A DNA stretch of 64,000 nucleotides from Gemmatimonadota bacterium (GCA_026706635.1 JAPOYJ010000069.1:1-64000); one strand, 5' to 3'; positions 7,759-16,841 are shown, counted from the first letter of the stretch. Numbers and translations: made by a program. The notes: generated by a model not told the origin, from the letters alone.

Positions 7759-9084
7759 TTAGCGGGTGTCCATCTCGTGGGCAAGCATCCTTCCTTGGGA
7801 CGTCGGCTCGGCGAGGCGATCCAGGAGCCACTCGGGTTCCACGCGTCTACGCTCGAAGGTGTATAGCCGAAGTACACGCGCCGTACGGTAGAGTTCCCGC
7901 GCCACCCTGGGGAGGTCCAGCAGCCCAGCCACCCCCTCCTCCTCCAGCCTGACGATCTGGCCATCGGCCTCCAGCAGCAAGTTCATCTGGAACATCCTCT
8001 CCTTGACCGGGAAGTCGAGCATCGCCTCTCCCGGTGCCAGCCCCAGCTCGGCCGCGATCCCGTCCTCGAGCTGCCGCTTGGCGCTCGTGTCCCCGCTGAC
8101 CCATTCGGGAAGTACCCTCCCTTCGAGCTGCCAAGCGGCGACATCCGTTGCCCGCTTCGGGAGTCGGCGCTCGCGCAGAGCGGGAAGCCACCGCCTCGCG
8201 ATTCGGGTTGCACGGGGGTCCCTGCTCCTGGCTGCACGCCGTCCGAGCTCGTATAGCAGCTCCTCGTCAGTGGGACCGACGAGCTCGAGAGGCGTTAGGA
8301 GACCGGCCTCGACCGCCGTCTCGACGATCCGTTTGTAGAGGCAGGTGGCCGCCCTCACGCCGTGGTGCCAGTAGACGGTCCTGAACATCTGGTACTTGGA
8401 GAAGAGGAGGGACTCCAGGGTGCTGACCGCCTTGCTCCGGAGCCCGACCTCCCAGCGGCCAGTCGCCGGATCGCGGACGAGGACGAGACCCTGAAGGAGC
8501 CGCTCCACATCGACCTCGCCGTACGGAACGCCGCAGAAGTGGGCATCCCGGCGCAGATACTCCATCTTGTCCAGGTCGAGGCTACCGCTCACCAGACCCC
8601 GGAGCGGATTGTCCCCCTTGCCCTTGATGACGCGGTGGATCTCGGCGGCAGCCCCGTCGCCCAGCGGACGCAGGGATTCGGCGAGGGGAGCGGAGGCGAA
8701 GAAGCGTGCGCTCATCTCCTCGTGGTCGCCGGCGATGCGTCCCGGCTCGAGCTCCTCCAGCGCATGCGAGAAGGCGTAGTGGCCGATATCGTGGAGGAGT
8801 GCCGCGTAGGGGATCAGGCGGGCGTGGTGGCGGAGCTGATCTGGGAGCCCTTGCCCCTCTTGCAGCGCCTGAATCGCCCGTACGGCGAGGTGGTAGACCC
8901 CCAGTGCGTGGTCGAAGCGGGTATGGGTGGCCCCCGGGTAGACGAGGTGGGCGAATCCCAGCTGCCGGATGTAGCGGAGGCGCTGGAAGGCCGGGGTGTC
9001 CATGATCGCCACGGCGACCGGGTCCATCCGGATGGTGTTCCAGATGGGGTCGCGCACCACCAGGGATCGTCCATGCGGTTGCAT
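7759..9084 (-). CDS. HD-superfamily phosphohydrolase (COG1078-like)
   Basis: 441 residues from ATG at 9084. The N-terminus has the layout of dGTPase-like HD proteins: IRMDPVAVAIMDTPAFQRLR, then THTRFDHALGVYHLA, then LLHDIGHYAFSHALE (HD pair near 98-99) and GDHEEMSARF. These His/Asp residues bind metal in the family. The C-terminal half is helical and less conserved. Family members hydrolyse nucleotides, often dNTPs, but the substrate here is unproven. The frame is open far upstream (to 10329), but that extension lies opposite the nuclease gene and is not coding. Confidence 0.85.
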   Translation of the reverse strand: MQPHGRSLVVRDPIWNTIRMDPVAVAIMDTPAFQRLRYIRQLGFAHLVYPGATHTRFDHALGVYHLAVRAIQALQEGQGLPDQLRHHARLIPYAALLHDIGHYAFSHALEELEPGRIAGDHEEMSARFFASAPLAESLRPLGDGAAAEIHRVIKGKGDNPLRGLVSGSLDLDKMEYLRRDAHFCGVPYGEVDVERLLQGLVLVRDPATGRWEVGLRSKAVSTLESLLFSKYQMFRTVYWHHGVRAATCLYKRIVETAVEAGLLTPLELVGPTDEELLYELGRRAARSRDPRATRIARRWLPALRERRLPKRATDVAAWQLEGRVLPEWVSGDTSAKRQLEDGIAAELGLAPGEAMLDFPVKERMFQMNLLLEADGQIVRLEEEGVAGLLDLPRVARELYRTARVLRLYTFERRRVEPEWLLDRLAEPTSQGRMLAHEMDTR

Positions 9085-9223
9085 GGAGCGCCAACGTAGC
9101 CACTGCGGCCGGGGGCCGCAATGCGCTCGAGGGCTATTGTTCATGAAGTGGGTGCCAGATCGCTGGCGTCGGGTACTCGACAACGGTACCCCGGCGCATC
9201 GGGGAAGGAGAGCCGGATCGACG

Positions 9224-9260
9224 CGGACAATCTCGCGCGAGGGCCTAGAGGGGGGCGATG
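9224..9260. repeat. Degenerate fragment of the dispersed repeat terminus
   Basis: ACAATCTCGCGCGAGGGCCTAGAGG resembles the inner part of the repeat's left end (ATAATCTCGCGCGAGCACCTAGAG) found at 5016 and elsewhere. Only this half-terminus is present, just upstream of the GIY-YIG gene, so it looks like a decayed remnant. Confidence 0.5.
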
Positions 9261-9309
9261 CAGGGGTAGCCATGACCGAGGACTGCATGGAGCGGAGTGC
9301 ACGGAGGCC

Positions 9310-10383
9310 GTGACGGCCACGGCGCTCGGGAAGCTGAGGGAGAAGGTGCGCGAGGGCGCCGAGGAACGGCCCGGAGTGTACCGGTGGTACGGTGCCGATG
9401 GCCGGGTGCTCTACGTCGGCAAGTCGGTGAGCCTTCGGTCGCGCCTCCTCTCGTACTTCCGCGAGAGGACCGGGAAGGCCGCCCGAATCGTCGCCAAGGC
9501 CGCCGACGTCAGCTGGGAGTGCAAGCCGAACGAATTCGCCGCGCTGGTCGGCGAGATGCGCCTGATCCGGACGTGGCAGCCCGAGTACAATGTGCAGCAC
9601 AGGCGGGATCGCTCCTACGGATTCGTCAAGGTGACGAAGGAGTCCGCTCCACGGCTCCTCCCGGTCGAGTCGATAGCCAACGACGGCGCGGCCTACTATG
9701 GACCATTCCCCAGGACGGCCTGGCTCGCGCGTGCGGTCGGCGAGCTGGCGCTTGCGACCGGGCTGCGCAACTGCCCCGCCCGCACCTCCATCCACTTCGA
9801 CGACCAGCTGGAGATCTTCTCGGACACGAAGATTCCCCGCTGCATCCGCGCCGAGACGCGGAGCTGTCTCGGACCGTGCGCCGGGCGCTGCACGGGGGCG
9901 GAGTATCGTCGCGGCGTTCGCTTGGCGCAGGCCTTTCTCGGAGCGCGCAGCCAACGGCCCCTGGGAGAGCTGGCGGAGGCGGCGAGGAGGGCCGCCCGAC
10001 GCCTTGACTTCGAGTACGCCGCACGCCTGCACGAGCGCATCGAGACTCTGCGCCGCCTGCAGGGCTACCTCGCGGGCTTTCGGGGCCAGATCGAGAAGCT
10101 GAACCTCGTCTACCCGGTCTCCGGCTTCGCGGGGGACTCCCGCCTCTACCTCATTCGTCGCGGCGTGCTCGCGGCCGAGCTTCCAGCGCCCAGATCCGCA
10201 CCTGCCCGCGATCGGGCCAGGAAGGCCGTGCGCGAGCTCTTCCAGCCGGTCGCTGCCGACCGCGACGGCACCCTCGACGGAGACGCCGCCGCCGAGGCGC
10301 TCCTCACCGTGGCGTGGTTCAACCGCCATCCGCAGGAGTGGGAGCGGGCGCAGACGCCGAGGCAGTGGCTGGAGAGGGGATAG
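9310..10383 (+). CDS. GIY-YIG nuclease with UVR motif (UvrC/Cho-like)
   Basis: About 357 residues from a GTG at 9310; further in-frame codons exist upstream but fall in repeat-like DNA. The N-terminal half is a GIY-YIG domain (RPGVYRWYGADGRVLYVGKSVSLRSR), as in the UvrC N-terminus that makes the 3' incision in nucleotide excision repair. A central Cys-rich segment (CIRAETRSCLGPCAGRC) and a UVR helix pair (ARRLDFEYAARLHERIETL) follow, but the UvrC endonuclease V-like and HhH domains are missing. That matches stand-alone Cho-type nucleases. Part of its 3' end is duplicated at 11820-12097. Confidence 0.8.
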   Translation: MTATALGKLREKVREGAEERPGVYRWYGADGRVLYVGKSVSLRSRLLSYFRERTGKAARIVAKAADVSWECKPNEFAALVGEMRLIRTWQPEYNVQHRRDRSYGFVKVTKESAPRLLPVESIANDGAAYYGPFPRTAWLARAVGELALATGLRNCPARTSIHFDDQLEIFSDTKIPRCIRAETRSCLGPCAGRCTGAEYRRGVRLAQAFLGARSQRPLGELAEAARRAARRLDFEYAARLHERIETLRRLQGYLAGFRGQIEKLNLVYPVSGFAGDSRLYLIRRGVLAAELPAPRSAPARDRARKAVRELFQPVAADRDGTLDGDAAAEALLTVAWFNRHPQEWERAQTPRQWLERG

Positions 10384-10587
10384 GTAGTCGTCGCCCTGCG
10401 CACTTGCCGCGATCCGGCCGCTCCGCCTACTCTATCCGCACCCCGCCGCTGAGTACCCTTCGCCTACCCAGTCGTCAGGTCGCCTGAAGTGGACGTGTGC
10501 TCGGCCCGCACGGTGAGCCGCCGCCCGCGCCACTTCCGCCCAGGCGCCGTGAACGGGTAGGGGAGGTGGGTCGGCCGTGGCGGCGGC
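10351..10587 (+). repeat. Long direct repeat, left copy (partner 11863-12097)
   Basis: About 235 bases starting in the last codons of the GIY-YIG gene and running through the intergenic region are repeated, at visibly high identity (for example CTGCACCCCGCCGCTGAGT versus ATCCGCACCCCGCCGCTGAGT), at 11863-12097. The two copies flank the propeller gene fragment. The unit's non-genic part carries no recognised gene. Confidence 0.75.
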
Positions 10588-10619
10588 ACACAACCCCCCA
10601 TGGCGAAGGGAGTCCGCCT

Positions 10620-11800
10620 ATGGCGAAGCTGGCGACCCCCGGCGCGGCCTGCGTTTCCGCACTCCGCTGGGGGGCGGTCCTCGTCTCCGTCGTGGCGGTC
10701 GTCGTGCCGCAGCCCTCGCGCGCGCAGCTCGCCGACACGCTCGGGCGCCGGTGGGAGCGGGAGAGCTTCGACACCCTGCCTCTGGTTAGGCCATCCATCC
10801 TGCTGGTGACGTCGTGGGGGAGGTCTGGGTAGTCGATGTTGGCGAACGCGCTGTGTTTCGGTGGTCCGCCACGGGCGAGGAGCTGTCCCACGTTGGCGGG
10901 GTGGGCGAGGGGCCGGGCGAGTACCTTCGCCCCGAACTTATGTTCGAGATGAACGGCGACTCCGTCGGCCTCTGGGACCGCCAGCTACTGCGGATGAGCT
11001 TCTTCGGGCGGGACGGGGAGTTTCTGAGCGTGAGGAGAATCCCCGTGGCCATGGGTGCCCACGGGTTCGTAAGAGCAATGAGCTTGCGGCGCGACACTGT
11101 CCTGGCGATGACGATCACTTACCCTCAACGTGAACCGGGTCCACGGGACAACCAGGCCGTGTTGTGGCGCTTCGTCGGTGCCGAGCTCCGGCCCGACTCC
11201 CTCTTCGCCATCCATGACGGGCGCATGGTGACCAGTCGCGGGGAGGTGTTTACGCGTATCTGGGCTCCCTTTCGTGGCCAGGCGTACGCGTTGTTCCAAG
11301 ACGACGGAAGCGTGGTCGTGGGCCACGGCGAGGACAGCGCGCTATCGGTGCTGGACAACCGGGGGCGCGAGGTGCGGCGGGTTGAGCTGGACCTCCCCCC
11401 GCCTCTCGCGCTGACGAGGGGGTATCGGGAGTACTTTTCGGACTCGCTGCGCCTCGGCCTTGAGGCGGAGACAAATCGATGGGAGGCTAGCCCCGCCGAT
11501 CGCGCCATGTTGCAAAGATCGCGCAGGCACCTGTTTCGAAATCTCGAGTTTCCCGACTACCACCCGCGCTACACCGACGCCTTCCAGGACGCGGCCGGCT
11601 CGCTCTGGCTGCGCATGGCCGCCCCGCCGGGTGCGGAGCATGTCGAGTGGCGGGCGTACGACCATAGGACCGGCGACCATCTGCGGTCGGTGTTCCTGCC
11701 CAACGGCGCCTTCCTGAATACGCGAACCGACGGGTCGGCGTTTTTCGTGACTCAGGCGGACGAGCTAGACCAATCCCGGCTGGTGAAGTACGGAAGGTAG
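10620..11800 (+). pseudogene. Secreted six-bladed beta-propeller protein, frameshifted
   Basis: From ATG at 10620 the frame encodes a signal peptide (MAKLATPG... VVAVVVPQPSRAQ) and about 30 mature residues, then runs to a stop near 10832. The propeller (GEVWVVDVGERAVFRWS onward) continues in another frame from about 10805 to 11800. A one-base loss or small deletion near 10795-10815 would explain this. The body has repeated strand motifs such as GDSVGLWDRQLLRMSFFGRDGEF and resembles the NHL/6-bladed propeller proteins abundant in Gemmatimonadota; molecular role unknown. The frameshift could also be a sequencing error. Confidence 0.7.
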
Positions 11801-11819
11801 GCCAGCGCGGCCTGGCACG

Positions 11820-12097
11820 GACCCAGGACTGCCTGGCTCGCGAGTGCGGTCGGCGAGCGGTGCAGATGCCGAGGCAGCGGCTCGAGAGAGAGTCAGTCGT
11901 CGCCCCGCGCACTTGCCACGAGCTGGCCGCTCGGCCTACTCTCTCTGCACCCCGCCGCTGAGTGCCCTTGACCTACCCAGTCGCTACTTCGCCTGAAATG
12001 AACACCTGCTCGGTCCGCACGGCGAGCCGCCACCAGCGCCGCTTCCGCCCAGTGCGCCGTGAACAGGTGGGGGAGGCGGGTCGCCCGTGGCGGTGGG
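11820..12097 (+). repeat. Right copy of long direct repeat, with internally deleted GIY-YIG gene piece
   Basis: 11820-11860 matches 9708-9747 inside the GIY-YIG gene (CCAGGACGGCCTGGCTCGCG-like), then jumps directly to a match of 10351-10587. The copy therefore derives from the nuclease gene and its downstream flank with about 600 bases deleted. Its end merges into the start of the leucine-rich-repeat lipoprotein gene. Confidence 0.7.
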
Positions 12098-13320
12098 CGG
12101 CTGTGGCAGCCGGCATCTGTACGGCGGCGGCGTGCGGCACGGACCCCCCGGCTGCCGCGACCGTCGAAGTCAAACCGGACAGCGTGACTCTGGTGGCATT
12201 CCGGCAGACCGTGCAGCTGGTCGCGCGGGTGCTGGACCGGGACGACGCTCCGATCCTGGGTGCGGCGGTGACCTGGTCCTCGGCGGATGCGACCGTGGCT
12301 ACGGTGGACCCCGCCGGATTGGTGACGGCGGTCGGCGATGGCGAGACGACCGTGACTGCCACTGCGGGCGCCGCAACCGGGGATGTACACCTGACCGCCC
12401 GGGACGAACGCGCTGCTCTGGTCGCCTTCTTCGAGGCCACCAACGGGGATGGGTGGATCATCGGGGACGGATGGGGGACGGACCGCGCGCTTCGAGAGTG
12501 GTTCGGCGTGAGCGTCAACGAGCGTGGGCACGTCGTGGGGCTGCGGCTACCGGACAACCAGCTCTCCGGATCGCTGCCGCCTGAGCTGGGGAAGCTAGGT
12601 TCGCTGGACTTCCTCTACCTTCACAGCAACCAGCTCTCGGGACCGATCCCTCCGGAACTCGGAGATCTCGTAGCGCTGAGGATTCTGTCTCTCCACGGCA
12701 ACGAGCTGAGCGGCAGCCTGCCAGCGGCGTTGGGCGACTTGGGTTCGGTGGCGGATCTGTTTCTGGGACACAATCGGCTGACCGGCCCGATTCCGTCCGA
12801 GCTGGGCGATCTCCAGTCGCTGACCAGCCTGCGGCTCGAGTACAACGAGCTGACCGGCTCGATCCCGCCCGAGCTGGGACGCCTCGATTCGCTAACCAGC
12901 CTGTGGCTTGCGAGTAACGAGCTGACTGGTGCCATCCCGCCGGAGCTCGCCGATCTAGAGCTGTTGACGAGTCTGGATCTGAGCGGCAACTGGCTGAACG
13001 AGGTCATCCCCGCGGAGCTGGGCGGACTCGACATGCTGAGGACTCTGCGCCTCGGCAACAACGAGCTGAGCGGCTCCATTCCGGCCGCGCTCGGTGACAT
13101 CGACTCGCTTGGGATACTGGGTCTCGCCCGCAACGAGCTGACCGGAGCGCTCCCGCCGGAGCTGGCCAACCCGGCGTCGCTCACGGAACTCGGGGCGCGC
13201 AACAATCGCCTTGAGGGGTGCATCCCGCAGGCACTGCAGCGCTTCCGCATACTGATCAACCCCCAGGGCGACCCCGAGGAGGTCGACGCCCAGTACGATC
13301 TTCCCGACTGCGACGGCTAG
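12067..13320 (+). CDS. Lipoprotein with BIG2 Ig-like domain and plant-type leucine-rich repeats
   Basis: From GTG at 12067 the N-terminus is a short lipoprotein signal (AAVAAGICTAAAC); the frame stays open to 11962, but that stretch is repeat DNA. A bacterial Ig-like domain follows (VEVKPDSVTLVAFRQTVQLVA ... GETTVTATA). Then come about ten 24-residue leucine-rich repeats of the form L-x-L-x-x-N-x-L-(S/T)-G-x-I-P-P-E-L-G-x-L, the plant-specific class, and a short Cys-containing cap. Such proteins are exported and probably mediate binding; no enzyme domain is seen. The TAG stop is the first triplet of a dispersed repeat at 13317. Confidence 0.85.
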   Translation: MGEAGRPWRWAAVAAGICTAAACGTDPPAAATVEVKPDSVTLVAFRQTVQLVARVLDRDDAPILGAAVTWSSADATVATVDPAGLVTAVGDGETTVTATAGAATGDVHLTARDERAALVAFFEATNGDGWIIGDGWGTDRALREWFGVSVNERGHVVGLRLPDNQLSGSLPPELGKLGSLDFLYLHSNQLSGPIPPELGDLVALRILSLHGNELSGSLPAALGDLGSVADLFLGHNRLTGPIPSELGDLQSLTSLRLEYNELTGSIPPELGRLDSLTSLWLASNELTGAIPPELADLELLTSLDLSGNWLNEVIPAELGGLDMLRTLRLGNNELSGSIPAALGDIDSLGILGLARNELTGALPPELANPASLTELGARNNRLEGCIPQALQRFRILINPQGDPEEVDAQYDLPDCDG

Positions 13321-13461
13321 CCAGTATGGACAGGCGCGACGAAGCGGTCCAGCGGGGATGCAGCGCGTCTCGAATGCCCGTGGGAGGTTTGTCCACGGGC
13401 TGCTAGCCCGGTACGGACAGGCGAGCGGAGTGGTCCAGCGGGGGTGCGGCGCTGCTCGGGG
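13317..13461. repeat. MITE-like dispersed repeat, two short adjacent copies
   Basis: 13317-13408 runs from CTAGCCAGTATGGACAGGCG to TTTGTCCACGGGCTGCTAG and contains the GTCCAGCGGGGATGCAGCG module. 13405-13461 repeats the same module (GTCCAGCGGGGGTGCGGCG) and ends in CTGCCTAGG. Both are deletion forms lacking the hairpin. The first copy provides the stop codon of the upstream lipoprotein gene. Confidence 0.7.
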
Positions 13462-13498
13462 TCTGCCTAGGCATTATTCTTAGGGGGTATGCTTCTGT

Positions 13499-13555
13499 GG
13501 CCGGTCGGCAACCCACGGGCCGGTCGGCAACCCACGGGCCGGTCGGCAACCCGCG
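13499..13555. repeat. 19-bp tandem repeat, three units
   Basis: GGCCGGTCGGCAACCCACG occurs three times head to tail, the third with one change (CCGCG). It lies about 50 bases upstream of the PpiD-like gene, so it sits in that gene's promoter or leader region. A longer ORF reads through it, but translation there is unlikely because the better start at 13608 is downstream. Confidence 0.85.
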
Positions 13556-13607
13556 CCGGCATGGACCGATCGCCGCGGGGACGACAAGGGACAGGGGATC
13601 CAGAGCG

Positions 13608-15449
13608 ATGATGCAGCAGATGCGCAGGAACACGAAGTGGATCATGATCCTCGCGGTCTTGGCCTTCGCCGGATTGATGTTCTTCGAATGGGGTATGGAC
13701 ATAACGGGACAGTCGTCGGGGTCGCTTGGCGAGATCGGCAGCGTGAACGGGACGCCCGTCCTGTACGACCAGTACATCGGTACCTACCAGCGCCTCTACG
13801 ATCAGGCCGCGGAGAGCCAGGAGGATCCGATCACCGGCGCGCAGGTCAAGGAGCTCGAGGACGACGCGTGGGAGGAGGTGGTGAACAGCATCGTCATCGA
13901 GCAGGAGCTCGAGCGACGCGGGATCGTCGTGACCGACGAGGAGCTGATCAACGCTGCCCGCTACTCACCGCCGCCTGAGGTGTTTGCCGACCCGAATTAC
14001 CAGACCGACGGCACCTTCGACATCGCCAAGTACCAGCGCTTCATTTCGGTGGCGAGCCGCGATGTCCTCCTCTCCCTCGAGGCGTACTACCGCAACATTA
14101 TACCGCGCAGCAAGCTGCTCAGGCAGGTCGGATCCGGCGTGTACGTCTCCGACGGCGATCTGTGGGATGCCTATCGCTCCTCGCACGAGAGGACCGCCGT
14201 GCGCTACGTCTCCTTCGACCCGCTGGTTCGCGTGTCCGAGGAGGAGTTCGAAATCTCTCCGGACGAGGTCGCCGACTACTACGACGAGAAGATGGAGGAC
14301 TTCTTCGTCGCGGCGAGTGCGAAGGTCGTGGTGGTGCCGATCCCGAAGACCCCGACGGCCGCCGACACCGCGGCGGTGCTGGCCAGGATCGAGGAGCTCA
14401 GGCAGGCGGTCCTCGACGGGGAGGACTTCGGCGAGCTGGCGCGAACGGAGTCCGCGGACGAGGGATCCGCCCCCGAGGGTGGCGATCTGGGTGTGTTCGC
14501 CAAGGGCGCGATGGTGCCCCCCTTCGACTCCGCCGTCTTCACCAGCCCGATCGGCCGCGTGACGCCGCCGGTTCGCAGCTCCTTCGGCGTGCACATCATC
14601 GAGGTGATGGAGCGATGGGGCGAGGACTCCGCGCGCGCGAGGCACATCCTGCGACGCTTCGAGCGAACCGACGACTCCGAGATCGAGCTCTACACGTTGG
14701 CTGACTCGCTGGAGGAGCTCGGCGAGTCGATCGCTCTTTCCGAGGCGGCCGCTGCTCTCGCTCTGGAGGCCGATACGGTCGAGTTTCTCGAGACCTTCCC
14801 CTTCATTCCCGGCGTCGGCGATGCGAGCGAGGGCGGGGACTGGGCCTTCGACGCCGAGATCCCCGAGGGCGAGGCGAGCCCCGTGTTCGAGAATCGCGAC
14901 GCCTTCTACTCCGTGGAGCTGATTTCGAGAGAACCCTCGCGCTACCTGACGCTCGAGGAGGCGGAGCACTCGATCCGGAGCTCGATCGCCGTGGAGAAGA
15001 AGGTCGAGGTGGCGATGGCCGAGGCCCGAGCTCTGGTCGACGAGGTTCGGGGAGGTCGCACCCTCGACGAGGTGGCGCGCGAGATGGGCGCGGGCGAGGT
15101 GCGCGAGACGGCGCCATTCTCCCGCCTAGAGGAGGTCCCCGGTCTGGGACGCTACAACGCGGCGATCGGAGCCGCCTTCGGGCTGGAGGTGGGCGAGGTC
15201 TCGGATGCGGTGCGCGCCGGTCAGAACGTGCTCGTCGTCGAGCGCGTCTCCCGGGAGGCTGCCGACAGCGCGGCCTGGCTGGCGCAGCTAGACGAGCAGC
15301 GCAGACAGCTGATGGATGCGCTCCGCGAGCAGAGGATGTCCAACTGGATAGACGGGCTGCGCGAGAGCGCCGATGTAGTGGATCGGCGAGACGAAGTCCT
15401 CAACCGCCCTGAAGAGGAGCAGCGGATCCAACTCCCCGCGATCTTCTGA
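13608..15449 (+). CDS. Membrane-anchored periplasmic peptidyl-prolyl isomerase, PpiD/SurA type
   Basis: 613 residues from ATG at 13608 (ATGATG, with AGGGGATCC upstream). A single N-terminal membrane anchor (KWIMILAVLAFAGLMFFEWGM, about 10-30) is followed by a SurA_N/PpiD-like domain (GSVNGTPVLYDQYIGTYQRL). A parvulin rotamase domain lies at about 245-345 (FGELARTESADEGSAPEGGD, VRSSFGVHIIEV), and a second, more degenerate one follows. It probably assists folding of outer-membrane and secreted proteins at the periplasmic face of the inner membrane. Length and domain order match PpiD (about 620 residues). Confidence 0.88.
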   Translation: MMQQMRRNTKWIMILAVLAFAGLMFFEWGMDITGQSSGSLGEIGSVNGTPVLYDQYIGTYQRLYDQAAESQEDPITGAQVKELEDDAWEEVVNSIVIEQELERRGIVVTDEELINAARYSPPPEVFADPNYQTDGTFDIAKYQRFISVASRDVLLSLEAYYRNIIPRSKLLRQVGSGVYVSDGDLWDAYRSSHERTAVRYVSFDPLVRVSEEEFEISPDEVADYYDEKMEDFFVAASAKVVVVPIPKTPTAADTAAVLARIEELRQAVLDGEDFGELARTESADEGSAPEGGDLGVFAKGAMVPPFDSAVFTSPIGRVTPPVRSSFGVHIIEVMERWGEDSARARHILRRFERTDDSEIELYTLADSLEELGESIALSEAAAALALEADTVEFLETFPFIPGVGDASEGGDWAFDAEIPEGEASPVFENRDAFYSVELISREPSRYLTLEEAEHSIRSSIAVEKKVEVAMAEARALVDEVRGGRTLDEVAREMGAGEVRETAPFSRLEEVPGLGRYNAAIGAAFGLEVGEVSDAVRAGQNVLVVERVSREAADSAAWLAQLDEQRRQLMDALREQRMSNWIDGLRESADVVDRRDEVLNRPEEEQRIQLPAIF

Positions 15450-15503
15450 TCCGCTGAGCATGTGGGGCTCGGATCGCCGGATCAGGTGCCGCACCCCGTG
15501 CGA

Positions 15504-15758
15504 TCAGCTGGACTTCAGCTGCTGACTCTCCTCGACGCTGCCTTCGCCCCCCGACTTGAGCGGGGGAACGCTCTCGCCGCCCGGGCGCAGCTTGGTCTCG
15601 GTGTGCACCGTGTTCTCAATCTCGCGCACCGAGGACTTGAACTCGCGAATCCCCTTGCCGAGCGAGGTCCCGATCTCGGGAAGGCGCTTCGCCCCGAAGA
15701 GCAGGAGCAAGGCCACGAGGATCGCCAGCGTTTCCCACATGCCTAGTCCGAATGGCAC
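15504..15758 (-). CDS. tatA: Twin-arginine translocase subunit TatA/TatE
   Basis: 84 residues: one N-terminal membrane helix (WETLAILVALLLLFGAKRLPEIG) with the conserved FG-x-K-x-L-P hinge, an amphipathic helix (LGKGIREFKSSVREIEN) and a polar tail. TatA forms the size-variable pore of the Tat system; the TatC partner is at 22482-23339. A GGAGGTG ribosome-binding site precedes the ATG. Tat use is supported by twin-arginine signals on the binding protein at 2909 and the dehydrogenase subunit at 42756. Confidence 0.93.
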   Translation of the reverse strand: MPFGLGMWETLAILVALLLLFGAKRLPEIGTSLGKGIREFKSSVREIENTVHTETKLRPGGESVPPLKSGGEGSVEESQQLKSS

Positions 15759-15899
15759 GTCTCCACCTCCTTGCCTGCGAGGGCCGAGTGGGGGTGACCA
15801 CCCCCCGTGATGTGCTCCGACCAGTAACCTAAATGGCGGCCGGGTTGCCGGGAAGTCCGCCGGTGGAGCCGAGGTCGTGGCATCCGCAGTCGTGGGCCG

Positions 15900-16841
15900 T
15901 CAACGGGCTCGGTTCACCGAGTACGCCACCGCCTCGGAGAGTGACTCCCGGGCTGGGCTGGGCGGCAGGAGGAGGAGCTCTCCCCGGGCCGCGTCGGCGT
16001 ACTCGAGCGCCTTGGCGCGCGCGTACTCGATCCCCCCGCTCTCCCCAACCAGTGCAATCGCCTCGTCGATCTCGGCGCGCCCCGGCTCAGCCATCTCGAA
16101 GAGTCTACGGATCCTGGCTGCTCCGGCGGCGGACATCCGTCTCAGGGCGCCGATCAGCGGGAGCGTGACCTTGTGCTCGCGCAGGTCGAGGCCGGTGGGC
16201 TTGCCGGTCACCTCCTCTTCCCCCACGTAGTCCAGGATGTCGTCGGCGATCTGGAATGCCATGCCGAGCTGGCGTCCGAAGCGCCCGAGGGTGGCGCGGT
16301 GTGTGCGGGGACCAGCCAGCGCCCCTAGCTCGCATGCGGCCGAGATCAGCGACGCGGTCTTGGCCGAAATCAGCCGGTAGTAGTTGTCCTCACCGTACGA
16401 AAGATCGTCGCAGGCGAGCAGCTGGCGCATCTCCCCGACGCTCATCGCGTTGGCAGTCGAGGCCAGGACCCGCACGGCCTCCAGATCGCCGAGGCGCGCC
16501 AGCTCGGTGACGGCGCGGCTGTACAGATAGTCGCCCATGATGATCGCGATCTGATGTGTCCAGAGCGAATTCACAGCTGGCATCCCGCGGCGGAGCGCCG
16601 AGTTGTCGACGGCGTCGTCGTGCACCAGGGTGGCCATGTGCACGAGCTCAGTCGCCGCGGCCAGCGTCAGCGCCTCCTTCGGCACCTCCCCCTCGACCTC
16701 GCTCGCGAGCAGGAGCAGGGTGGGCCTAAAGAGCTTGCCCGGCACCTGCTGCAGATAGGATCTGACATCCTCTATCAGCGAGAAGTCGGATACGGCGATT
16801 ACGCCGATCCTCTCGACGACCATGTCGAGGCGCCCCCTCAC
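15900..16841 (-). CDS. Polyprenyl diphosphate synthase (trans-isoprenyl transferase)
   Basis: 313 residues beginning at GTG; no better in-frame start exists before a stop about 80 bases upstream, although the family usually has a few more residues there. The first aspartate motif is DDAVD within LVHDDAVDNSALRRG (DDxxD), the second DDILD within MAFQIADDILDYVGEEE. Both bind Mg-diphosphate. The enzyme condenses isopentenyl diphosphate into the quinone side chain or another prenyl chain; chain length cannot be read reliably. Divergent from ppiD and downstream of ftcD. Confidence 0.9.
   Translation of the reverse strand: MRGRLDMVVERIGVIAVSDFSLIEDVRSYLQQVPGKLFRPTLLLLASEVEGEVPKEALTLAAATELVHMATLVHDDAVDNSALRRGMPAVNSLWTHQIAIIMGDYLYSRAVTELARLGDLEAVRVLASTANAMSVGEMRQLLACDDLSYGEDNYYRLISAKTASLISAACELGALAGPRTHRATLGRFGRQLGMAFQIADDILDYVGEEEVTGKPTGLDLREHKVTLPLIGALRRMSAAGAARIRRLFEMAEPGRAEIDEAIALVGESGGIEYARAKALEYADAARGELLLLPPSPARESLSEAVAYSVNRAR

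Noticed and set aside
7725-7760. Shared CGAAACTAC phrase upstream of the sigma factor and polyprenyl synthase genes as a promoter element
   Set aside because: Only two upstream instances were seen, and a related GAAACTAC occurs inside the SelW-like coding region, so chance is not excluded.
9085-10329. Long N-terminal extension of the HD phosphohydrolase (856-residue frame)
   Set aside because: It lies wholly opposite the GIY-YIG gene, has Arg/Gly-rich shadow composition, and the conserved HD domain starts at the ATG at 9084.
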